Shown: piece by piece, positions 35,290 through 44,892 of the stretch | How the letters are laid out: every line of letters begins with the position of its first letter | Position numbering within the stretch: the first letter of the stretch is position 1 | DNA from: Linyphia triangularis | Taxonomy: Eukaryota > Arthropoda > Arachnida > Araneae > Linyphiidae | Reading direction: 5' to 3' | Length of the DNA: 64,000 nucleotides | Assembly (NCBI GenBank): GCA_963978545.1 | Contig: OZ021725.1 | Coordinates: forward strand, 11,039,346 to 11,103,345 | The notes under the pieces: model-generated | What the model saw: only the letters and a program-made list of their open reading frames with translations | Databases searched by the model: none | Told to the model about the DNA's origin: nothing | Position numbers and translations under genes: made by a program

Positions 35290-36315
35290 ATCTTTTATTT
35301 ACTGACGGGACTTAGAAGTCACGTCAGTTTTCTCATGGTACTGAAATAATTTTAAAAGCTTCAAGTGGAGCTTTGAAGTCCACTTCTATGAAGTTTGTTC
35401 TTCAATTGTTAGATGGCAGCATAAACTTATTTCTCTTTTAGGCTGACAGGCGACTGCAATTTTTGGACCCCATCGAACATCATTCTGAATTTTTTATAGA
35501 AATTAGAGAAAAGTGAGTAGTGGTCTGCCTTGGCAAAAATGGCCGAAACTGGTCCAAAATCGACTTGGAATGAGTTGATCTAAATCCATTTGTCAAATGC
35601 GCCATAAATTGTCAAATAATGAGCATTTTTTATTATTTGGTAACCCTCACTCTTTAATTTTCAATTAAGAAGGTTGCAGACGATTCAGATACCTGGCGAC
35701 GGTCTACTTGCATCTATTAAAAGGGAGCCAAGTTGGCAAAAAATATTACGTTACTTATGACGTAAATGATGTCTCAAATTTGGTTTACTTTTAAAAGATA
35801 AAAGATTTCCGAGCCACAGATCAGAAATCGTTTGCGCTTTTTCTCATTGAAAATCAAAATGAAGTGGGTTGTCAGACTAAAAAGTTTGTTCTCTTTTTGG
35901 CAAGTTATGACATATTTGGCAATCGGATTTTAGTTCAACTCATTCCAAGTCGATTTTTGATCAGTTTCGGCTATTTTTGCCACGGCAGACCAGTGGATTC
36001 GTAATCTACTCACTTTTCTCCAATTTCTATAAAAAATTCAGAATGATGTTCGAAGGGGTCCAAAAATTGCAGTCGCCTCTCGGGCTATTTGGAATCTTAT
36101 TAGCGTCAAGTATATATAAGACGATGTATACGAGAGGGAATGCGATTGAAATTCGTCTATGTGTTTTCATATGAAAAGAAATAAGCTTGTGCTTCTTTCC
36201 AACAATTGAAGAACGAACTTCATAGATGTGGACTTCAAAGTTCGACTTAAAGCATTTAAATTAATACAGTACCAGGGAAAAAAATGACGAGACTTTTTTG
36301 TTCCGTCTATAAATA
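35290..36315. mobile_element. long inverted-repeat element R7 containing a PAL-1 copy
   Basis: About 150 bp at 35290-35440 (ttgaagtccacttctatgaa, gtttgttcttcaattgtta) returns inverted at 36166-36315 (caattgaagaacgaact, tcatagatgtggacttcaa). The outer part ggtactg / cagtacc also matches. The space between the arms is filled almost exactly by PAL-1 copy 7. Confidence 0.75.
35441..36085 (+). mobile_element. PAL-1, copy 7
   Basis: Flanked by TA on both sides (35439-35440, 36086-36087). Left ggctgacaggcgactgcaa, right gcagtcgcctctcgggc. Centre attacgttacttatgacgta. A short piece of the left arm (about 10 bp after gtgagta) is missing. Confidence 0.92.
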
Positions 36316-36621
36316 AAGGGTTCGAATATTTTCATAAATTTCTTTGATTGTAAGGTGGGAATAATTGAATAGATAGATACAGTTATAGAAACTCTGTTTT
36401 TGGCTTCTACGCTAAAAGAGGATCGTTTTTGTTTTAATATTTATGCATCTTTTTTTTTTTTTTTTTTTATAGAGAATGTCCTCAGAAAAAAAAATTAATT
36501 GATAAGTCAATGCGTAATAGAGTTTTATTTAACAAATCATTCATCAATAATGTTGACGTCTGCGCATGGATATACTAGACTCTGTTTATGACCCATTATG
36601 AAGAGAGGAAACAAGAAATGA
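36316..36621. other. no recognisable gene
   Basis: T-rich tract at 36448-36468. Nothing supported. Confidence 0.35.
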
Positions 36622-36825
36622 AGCTCCGATAGCCTAGAGGTTAGAATATCGGGCTCATGATCGGAGGAATGTGGGTTCGGTCCTCGGTCAACCTAATATC
36701 GGTGTGTACCTAGTGGTGCACATTAAAATCTGTTTCAATGTCCTCTCGTTATTGTGGTGGGGTTGGAGAGCGAGGTTTACACTAGAATATTTTAATCTCG
36801 TATTCTTCTAGATGCTCAGTGTTCG
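36622..36825 (+). mobile_element. tRNA-like SINE (family S4), copy 1
   Basis: The head agctccgatagcctagaggt, then gtgggttcggtcctcggtca (B-box-like). Body with atatcggtgtgtacctagt, aatgtcctctcgtt, tggtggggttggagag and the end tcgtattcttctagatgctc. The same order is seen at 54219-54425. Confidence 0.8.
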
Positions 36826-37743
36826 CCAATTTCCAAAGGGTGTTTCCACCCCCGCTCTAAATGTTAAGGGGAATTTTAAAAATCCAATTATTTTTTTAAA
36901 AAACTGAATTTTTTTTTTAAAACTAAAACAAAATAAGTTTCTTAACAAAATTAATAACTTTGATGCACGATCGCGATTTCGCGTATCAGAGCGGAAATAT
37001 GCTTTTTAAATGCTTACTAAAAACAGTTGGTGGTTAAATACTAACAATTAACCCTTTGCACTCCAGTAGCGCCTCTCAGGCGCCACACGATTGGATGCCA
37101 AACCACGAGAGGATCATTAGGTGTGATGCGGAAATTCGATGCAAGGCCAATGACTGTATTTAGTTTCTATGAAGCAAATCCATAAACACCAGCCAAACCT
37201 AAAATGTCTCGAGTTGCTGATTCCTCCGCGCGAAAAAAGCCTGGAGTGCAAAGGGTTAATTTAGGTTTTCCATTACCCTTTTCTCCATTTTGTGTTAGAA
37301 AATATAATAAAAGCCAGAGAAATACTCTTATCAAGAAACGTACGAAATGGTCATTTGTGTTAACTAGCACCCAGAAATTGTGAGACGGCCCCCTACAATC
37401 CCCCTACTAATGAGGCACGTGGTATCAGCAACCATTCAATGACTTCTGTCAGTCACTGGTCTTTGCGATACGCGTTTGAACCTGAATGCGCATGCGGGAG
37501 ATGCGATTTAGGAGGGGATGATCTACATATTTCATTCCATTGGAAAAATAAAAGAATTTTTTCTTTTTTTCAGAAAAGGATGCTATTTTCAAAGAACAGG
37601 GAGGTAGCGCCGCCCTTCGAAAAACGCCTAGTACGATCTCTGATTTTATAAAAGGAAGGATTATTTAAAAAAAAAATTAGGATGTGCCGATGGCGTGAAT
37701 TTACGCCTGAAGTTAATTCTGTGGGGGTGAAATTCATTTTCAG
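36826..37743. other. no recognisable gene
   Basis: Contains the pair ccctttgcactccag / ctggagtgcaaaggg (about 37052 and 37240), an inverted repeat with arms of about 17 bp around 190 bp; a possible small undescribed element. Otherwise nothing supported. Confidence 0.4.
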
Positions 37744-37864
37744 TGCGTGTTCACGCAGATTTCAAGCAATTTGCGAACTCTGAATCTAAGATACTCAAAA
37801 TTACGAGACGTGGATGTTAAGCACTTTATAAGTGGTTGAAATAGACAGTCGGATGTTCCAAACT
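37744..37864 (+). repeat. R6 repeat, including an empty site for the CXC element
   Basis: actcaaaattacgagacgt and ttaagcactttataagtgg followed by aaatagacagtcgg match the two flanks of the CXC element (54424-54468 and 57906-57930) joined together. R6 continues after the hAT-3 insertion at 38602 with gaatccaaacaaggaatgg, matching gaatgaatccaac at about 57952. Confidence 0.78.
37857..37864. repeat. 8-bp target duplication of hAT-3, left
   Basis: tccaaact, repeated exactly at 38594-38601. Confidence 0.9.
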
Positions 37865-38593
37865 CATGGGCGCCCCCAGGAGGGTGCAAGGAGGTGCACT
37901 TGCAACCCCCCCCCCCCTCCTGGCTCTTGAAAATTAAAAAAAAAAATGAGGGAAAAGATGTAAATTCCAAGATAAAAAAAAAAAGCACGTATGCCGTTTA
38001 TACTTTTATGTTGCAATGAGCTTTTGTTTTCCTTCCTATGTCGTTTTTTATAGCTACTTGCGTGACGATCTTCTGGCACCTGTTGTCTATGTTTATTAGA
38101 GGCTGATGAGTAGAAGTATTTATTCCTTTTATTGTATAATCATTTTATGTGTGGTTCTCAAAATTCTAGGAAAATGGTTTGTTTTGTAAGTCATCAGATA
38201 TACTACCTCGAAATCTGTTTGACATATTCCAATACTGCCTTCTTGTTTCATTTTGATTTTTTTTCCCCCATTATATCCGAAACTAGGAAGAAAATTAAAA
38301 ACTGTTACGCTTCTGTATTTTTGCATCTTCGAGTTCCTCTATTCTAAACACTGTCTCTTGAATGCAGTGGGATCCTAGTTGGATGATAAAAATATATATT
38401 TTAATATTTTTACTATTTTGTATTTTTTTCTCTTTAATAGGGTTGCGTTTTCAAAAATATATATCATGAAATTTTAACTATTATCAAAGAGTATAATTTA
38501 CAATGCATAATTATTGATTAACATTTCTAAAATAATTAATGATTTTGATAATTCCCTTGTACCCCCTTGCAAATATTCTTGGGGGCGCCCATG
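37865..38593. mobile_element. hAT-3, non-autonomous, 729 bp
   Basis: Ends catgggcgcccccagga (left) and, inverted, catgggcgcccccaagaa (right). The subterminal ggtgcaagg / ccttgcaaa is also shared. Exact 8-bp duplication tccaaact. No transposase is recognisable; internal frames on both strands look random. Confidence 0.9.
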
Positions 38594-38601
38594 TCCAAAC
38601 T
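38594..38601. repeat. 8-bp target duplication of hAT-3, right
   Basis: tccaaact, identical to 37857-37864. Confidence 0.9.
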
Positions 38602-38861
38602 GAATCCAAACAAGGAATGGAATTGTAGCAAATGATCTACAAATAATTCAGAAAAACAATACTTTGAAAATTAAAGTTTTATGGTTTAAATTAATGAGCA
38701 AAAAGATATTTTCTTGTTATATTTAAGATTTTCCTTTGTGAAAAATGATCTAAAAATGATGTCCATTAAATTAAGACAACTTTTATGTGGTTAAGCATCT
38801 ACTATGACTTCTGCAGCCGAGTGTTCCAAACTTTCTTGTGTTACACGAGTCATAAGGTTAT

Positions 38862-39772
38862 ATTTTTACTTTCAATTACCCATATGTTCATAAAAGATAA
38901 TGAAAGAATTGTTTTCGGTCAAAAATATTCGATTTTCTTTTTTCCATTTCTCCTTGTTTTGAAACATCCTGACTTCAAAGAAGTGACATAGAAAAAATGT
39001 CTGTCCGTGTGTTTGTGGTCAGCATAACTCCCGAACAAATTGGCATACGATGTTCAAATTTGGGGTGCGAGTTGGTGGTCGCTTCGGGACCTACCATTAG
39101 GGTTTTCGTCTAATTTGCGCAAGTGCATAAGTTTGAAATCATTGAAAAGTCATGTTTTTCAGCAATTGATAAAAAATGGCTCTACGATTTTCATTAAAAC
39201 CTCTGTGATAAAGAAGTGTTTTAATCGTCCCCACCTACTAAATTCCAGTAGAAGTGCCATAAAATCCTAAAAAGTTGAAAATCGAATGCCTTTAACACAG
39301 AGCTCTCTTTCCGTGATCATCACCCATAAACGATTGATTTTTTTCTTCCGTTTCATGCATAAGAAAAGACAATGTAATGTCTAACGAATAACATTGTCAA
39401 TTTCGCCATTTAGGCGGGTTTCTTGGCCCCATCTAAAAATTATTGCCAAAAATATCGCCAAACTGGCCATTTTTATTTAAATGAGTGAAAATATGAAAAC
39501 GGTAAATAACACCACATCAAATTTTAATGCAATGGCCAATAAAACGGTATAGTGGTTAGCGTGCTAGCTTCTAGACCGCGAGGTTGCGGGTTCCGAGTCC
39601 CGCGTTAGGCATGGGTGTTTGTAAATGTATGTTGACTTGTCTAATGACGAATGTTTCGGCGCATTATAGCCCTCGTGTTGCTGACGGCGCCAGATAATCT
39701 GAATACAAGCAAGCAATGGCCAATAATACAATGTAATTGAAAACAGTGAGATGTTCCACACCCGTAGTCACA
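38862..39772 (-). repeat. R1 dispersed repeat, copy g, split by a SINE
   Basis: From tttttactttcaattaccca to gatgttccacacccgtag, interrupted at 39543-39712 by SINE S1. Without the SINE it is a nearly full-length R1 copy. Confidence 0.9.
39543..39712 (+). mobile_element. SINE S1, copy 3
   Basis: Head acggtatagtggttagcgtg, body as in the 16196 copy, tail shortened to aagcaa-like sequence. Exact 14-bp target duplication gcaatggccaataa at 39529-39542 and 39713-39726, inside an R1 copy. Confidence 0.95.
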
Positions 39773-40574
39773 GAATGAAGCCTTACCAATCTCTTAAGAG
39801 AAGTTAAATAACACCTGCTTCTAGCCTGTCAGAGTCACAACAGTGTAATCTGGCATCACAAGAATTTCGTCCCTCTAACGAACTGGACAAGTTACATAAA
39901 GATCCGCCCTCAGTTGCAGAGTCCAGCCGTGCTGATGGAACGAACACACACACAAAAAAAGAGGGGCAATGATCTGGCGGGGCATGTGATTTCCCAAGTC
40001 GGAGTTTTGCTGTTCCTTTGTTTAATGGACCGCCTGCCGATCGGAACGAAACGCAAGAATTGCTGCTGTCTCGCCTCAGGAGTCCTCCCCCCCCCCTCCC
40101 CTTCTCCCATCCTTATATACACTTTGTTTCTCTTTCTTCATCGGACGATGCTTTTTTTTTTATCTCTAGTTTGAAAGTTTTGTTTTCGTCGTTTCAATCT
40201 TAAGATGGGACATGTCAGGTCCCCCATGACTAATGAATATGTAGACCAAGTGGTGGTAAGAGTGACTTTTTAAGTTACTTGAGAGAAAATGCGACTTAAA
40301 AAGCTTTGAAAGCGCATAGAAGCACATTAAAACGTTGCCTTTTTTTGTGTGTGAATTGTCCCTCGGGAAGAATCATCAATCTCCTCTGGATGAATTGACG
40401 TCAGTGAGTTTTGCTAATGTGCCAACTGGTAGTATTCTTAGCAATATTTTCCCAGAGAGTGGATTTCAACCATTCTTCTTCTTTAGTCTTCGTGTGTTTC
40501 TTTACAATCAAATAGTTAACGAAAGGTTTTCTGACGCAAAATTATCGAAACACATAAACCACTATACCGTAATA
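39773..40574. other. no recognisable gene, locally GC-richer
   Basis: 39890-40120 is less AT-rich and has overlapping short frames on both strands. None is recognisable. Confidence 0.3.
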
Positions 40575-41234
40575 GACTAAGAGGCGACTGCAATTTTTGG
40601 ACCCCATCGAACATCATTCTGAATTTTTTTTAGAAATTAGTGAAAAGTTAGTAGATTACGAATCCACTGGTCTGCCGTGGCAAAAATGGCCGAAACTGGT
40701 CAAAAATCGACTTTTAATAAGTTGAACTAAATCCAATTGCCAAATGCGCCATAACTTACCAAATAATGAGAATTTTTTTTTTATTTGGTAACCCTCACTC
40801 TTTAATTATCAATTAAGAAGGTTGCAGACGATTCAGATATCTGGCGATGGTCTACTTGCATCTATTAAAAGGGAGCCAAGTTAGCAAAAAATATTACGTC
40901 ACTGATGACGTAACTAATGTCTCCAATTTGGCTTACTTTTAAAAGATATAAGTTTTCCGAGCCAAAAATCAGAAATCATTTGCGCTTTTTCTCATTGAAA
41001 ATCCAAATGCAGTGGGTTGCCAGACGAAAAAGTTTGTTCTATTTTTGGCAAGTTATGAGATATTTGGCAATCGGATTTTAGTTCAACTCATTCCAAGTCG
41101 ATTATTGATCAGTTTCGGCCATTTTTGCCACGGCAGACCAGTGGATTCCTAATCTACTCACTTTTCTCCAATTTCTATAAAAAAATTCAGAATGATGTTC
41201 GATGGGGTCCAAAAATAGCAGTCGCCTCTCGGAC
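40575..41234 (+). mobile_element. PAL-1, copy 8 (well preserved)
   Basis: Flanked by TA on both sides (40573-40574, 41235-41236). Ends gactaagaggcgactgcaa and, inverted, gtccgagaggcgactgc. Centre attacgtcactgatgacgta. Confidence 0.95.
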
Positions 41235-41482
41235 TATAAAGTATCTGACGATGTATCGACTTTTGCAGTTGTGTACAATAAACGAAAGATGTTCTCTGTA
41301 GTGTCAAAAAAAAAGTCTGGATAAAGTTGCTTTAAGTGTTTAAAATCAACAAAGTATACCACCTTATCCGGGGACATTGCATTTGATAAGGTGGTGCTGG
41401 AAGGTAGTTGAAAAGGGTATGTATGACTCAAGAAGATGGATTCTGATATTAGATGTTAACTGTTTAAAGAAACAAAAAGATA

Positions 41483-41927
41483 TGTAGCGATGTGCGCTAA
41501 CGGGGGTTTGAACCAGGGACTCCTAGATCAGTAGACATGAGCGTTAACCACTAGACAAAAGTGACCACTAGTGTCTCGGTGTTATATCTGTCATTTGTAC
41601 ACAAGACTACCACATAGTCCCTTACCAGTGAGTCGCGAAGGGGCGAACGATTGAGTTGCTTGCATGTTAGTTGAGTGCATTGCGTGTGTCAGTGAGTCGC
41701 CAGAGGTTTGCTTGCGTTTGTGTGTGGCAGTCGTGCAGTGTTTTCAGAAGGCGCTGATAGATGGAAGCATGATTCTATTGTCCGGTAGTCACCAATGTAG
41801 CGATGTGCGCTAACGGGGGTTTGAACGAGGGGCTCCTTTATCAGTAGACAGGAGCGTTAACCACTAGACAAAAGAGACCACTAGTGTCTAGGTGTTGTAT
41901 CTGTCATTCGTACACGGGACAACCACA
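41483..41927. mobile_element. LTR-like mini-element with a tRNA-like motif in each direct repeat
   Basis: Two 132-bp direct repeats (41483-41614, 41796-41927), about 91% identical by eye and equal in length, both starting tgtagcgatg and ending ccaca, enclose 181 bp. The whole is flanked by gata (41479-41482, 41928-41931). TG...CA ends and a 4-bp duplication resemble an LTR retroelement reduced to a TRIM. Each repeat carries, on the minus strand, tctagtggttaacgct and ggttcaaacccc (or cgttcaaacccc), which look like pol III A and B boxes. No clear primer-binding site or polypurine tract was seen. The alternative is two SINE copies in tandem. Confidence 0.6.
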
Positions 41928-41931
41928 GATA

Positions 41932-42394
41932 GTTTCTTGAAATTCACACAATACTTGATGAAGAAGTGTTTTTTTCTGCAGTGTTTGGAGGATAGAAGGA
42001 GATACCACATTGGTACTCAGTCAGAAACGACGCAGGAATTGATTGTTAAAGTTTCAATTAATTGTATTAATGGTCCAGGTCGATGAAAATACCAAGCAAG
42101 ATCAGAATAATTGTTTTTTTAAATAATAAAAGTGATATTAAGAGGTAGTTTTGGTGAAGATTGATCTGATTCCATAAGAAAAATTACTATATTTAATTCC
42201 AGACTAGACACACAACAATACTTAGAACAAAAACGAATTAAAATTTAAGAAACGATACATCCTCTCTTTGTGAGAATTCGGAGTAGTTTGAATTGAGGAC
42301 TGTGTAGAGGCTGCCAGTTCCTGAGTTTACAATGGACGATTCCAGCATTTTTTTAAAAAATTTATTGATCTCTAAATGTGTCGTGTAAAGTGAC
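41932..42394. other. no recognisable gene
   Basis: AT-rich. Nothing supported. Confidence 0.35.
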
Positions 42395-43140
42395 GTTGAG
42401 AGACGTACCGAAGATGTAAAAAGGCTGTTCAAATACATACCGAAATTGTAAAGTGTTGTTCAAATACGTACCAGAGGTGTAAGGTGTGGTTTAGATACAG
42501 ACCAGACTTGTAAAAGGATGTTCAGATACATATCAGAGATGTAAAGTGTTGTTCAGATACGTACCAGAGGTGTAAGGTGCTGTTTAGATACAGACCAGAC
42601 TTGTAAAATGGTTGGTTGGTTGTTTTCAGATTATCTGGCGCCGTCAGCAACACGAGGGCTATAATGCACCGAAACATTCGTCATTAGACAAGCCAACATA
42701 CAATAGACTCGAACCCCTAACCTCGCGTGCTAGAAGCTAGCACGCTAACCACTATACCGTTTGGTCGGCCCCAGACTTGTAAAATGATGTTCAGATACAT
42801 ATCAGAGTTGTAAAGTGTTGTCCAGGTACGTACCGGAGTTGTAAGGTGTGGTTTAGATACAGACCAGACTTGTAAAATGATGTTCAGATACATATCAGAG
42901 ACGTAAAGTATTGTTCAGGAACGTACCGGAGTTGTAAAGTGCTGTTCAGATACATACTAGACTTGTCAAAAGATGTTCAGATACATACCAAAATTGTAAG
43001 GTCCGGCGTAGATACATACCGTACTTTTAAAGTTTATGTTCACATACATATCGGTATTGTAAAGTGCTTTCTAGATCTATAACAAAGTAGTAAAGTTCAG
43101 TTCAGATACATATTAGAATTGCAAAGCGCTTTTCAGTCTG
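42395..43140. repeat. 31-bp minisatellite with dimeric structure
   Basis: Diverged units such as agatacataccgaaattgta + aagtgttgttc. Alternating forms ending gaccagacttgtaaaatg and atatcagagatgtaaagtg give a larger period of about 62-93 bp. Interrupted by a SINE. Confidence 0.9.
42611..42770 (-). mobile_element. SINE S1, copy 4, inside the minisatellite
   Basis: Tail gttggttggttg, body ggcgccgtcagcaacacg, head tatagtggttagcgtgctag on the minus strand. A few bases of the middle are deleted. Target duplication ccagacttgtaaaatg (16 bp) at 42595-42610 and 42771-42786. The duplication matches a minisatellite unit, but continuity of one unit across the SINE supports insertion. Confidence 0.92.
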
Positions 43141-44013
43141 ATTCAAATAAAACTTTATTTTTCTAAACTTCTATAATAGGACATATCGGAGTTAATAAGT
43201 TTGGTTTAAAGTTTTTCAAAGGATAATTTTTATCTCGCTATTTTAGATACTAAGCGAAAAAGAAATAGTATTCGCACCGTAAATATCTAGAGAAATAAAA
43301 ATAAATAAATAAAATTCAAACTAAGTTAACAAAAAAAAATATATATTACTGAGTTTTGAAAAGGTTCTCCAAAGACTTTAGTCTCTACTAATAACAAAAT
43401 TCATTAGATACTCACTAACCCGACAATAGAACTAAAAGTTTCATTATCATACCGCAAAAGAGACCTCAAAATTAGTCACCAGAAACCAACCCAAGAGAAT
43501 AGGAAATTCTCCAGCAATAAAACCAAACACCAAGTGGTAAACTTTTTAAGACAAGTTTCCTATTGTTATCCTCACGGAACCGTTAAATTACAGACACAAC
43601 ATGCTTCTGAAATGCAATCACCGCTTTCTCGGAAGGCACCCGCGATCATTCGATCCGAAGAGTGTCGTCTGACATCTGTTGTCCCTACTGTTGTTCGTCG
43701 ACCCCATTGATGACTAAAAAAACACATCTGGTCGCTCGGAATGAATTGTTCGTCTGTTTTGTGTCGAGTGGTTGGTTAATTTACGTTGTCTTGACCTTTT
43801 TGTCTTTTTTGGGGAGGTGGAAGATGACAGCGAGGAGTGGTTTTCTGGAGAATAAGGAGTCATTGTGCGGTTTTTTCGAGAAATGGAAGAGGAATATGAC
43901 GATTGAAGAACAATGGAATATTCTTTTTTTTTTTTAATGGTGCTGAGTGTGCTGGCATTGGACGTTGTGTTGCTAATAAGGATTGCTGTTTTGAGTGAAA
44001 TCGAAACGATATA
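43141..44013. other. no recognisable gene
   Basis: Opposed open frames at 43662-43937 (+) and 43714-44046 (-); the latter runs into PAL-1. Neither is recognisable. Confidence 0.3.
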
Positions 44014-44874
44014 GACTGAGAGGCGACTGCAGTTTTTGGACCCCATCGAACATCATTCTGAATTTTTTATAGAAATTGGAGAAAAGTGAGTAGATTAGGA
44101 ATCCACTGGTCTGCCGTGGCAAAAATGGCCGAAACTGATCAAAAATAGATTTTTAATAAGTTGAATTAAATCCAATTGCCAAATGCGCCATAACTTGCCA
44201 AGTAATGAGCATTTTTTTTATTTGGTTACCCTCACTCTTTAATTTTCAATTAAGAAAGTTGCAGACTGGTTGGTATTCAGATTATCATATATTGTATTCA
44301 GATTATCTGCCGCCGTCAGCAACACGAGGGCTATAATGCGCCGAAACATTCGTCATTAGACAAGCCAACATACATTTACAAACACCCATGCCAAACACGG
44401 GACTCAAACCCGTAACCTCGCTGTCCAGAAGCTAGCACGCTAAGCACTATACCGTTTGATCGGCTGCAGGCGATTCGGATGTATGGCTATGGCTTACTTG
44501 CATCTTTCACAAATGAGCCAAATTGGCAATAAACATTACGTCACTGATGACGTAACTGATGTCGCCAATTTGGCTTACTTTTAAAAGATACAAGTTTCCG
44601 AGCCAGAAATCAGAAATCGTTTGCCCTTTTTCTCATTGAAAATCAAAATGCAGTGGGTTGCCAGACGAAAAAGTTTGTTCTCTTTTTGGAAAGTTATGAC
44701 ATATTTAGGAATCGGATTTTAGTTCAACTCATTCCAAGTCGATTTTTGATCAGTTTCGGCCATTTTTTCCATGGCAGACCAGTGGATTCGTAATCTACTC
44801 ACTTTTCTCCAACTTATATAAAAAATTCAGAATGATGTTAGGTGGGGTTCAAAAATTGCAGTCGCCTCTCGGTC
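44014..44874 (+). mobile_element. PAL-1, copy 9, split by a SINE
   Basis: TA on both sides (44012-44013, 44875-44876). Ends gactgagaggcgactgcag and, inverted, gaccgagaggcgactgc. Centre attacgtcactgatgacgta. SINE S1 inserted in the left arm. Confidence 0.93.
44265..44464 (-). mobile_element. SINE S1, copy 5, inside PAL-1
   Basis: Same head and body as other S1 copies. The tail side carries a local duplication of tattcagattatc. Flanked by tgcag (44260-44264, 44465-44469), a short target duplication. Removing it restores the PAL-1 arm ttgcagacgattcgg. Confidence 0.9.
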
Positions 44875-44892
44875 TAATAACTATGATCAAGA

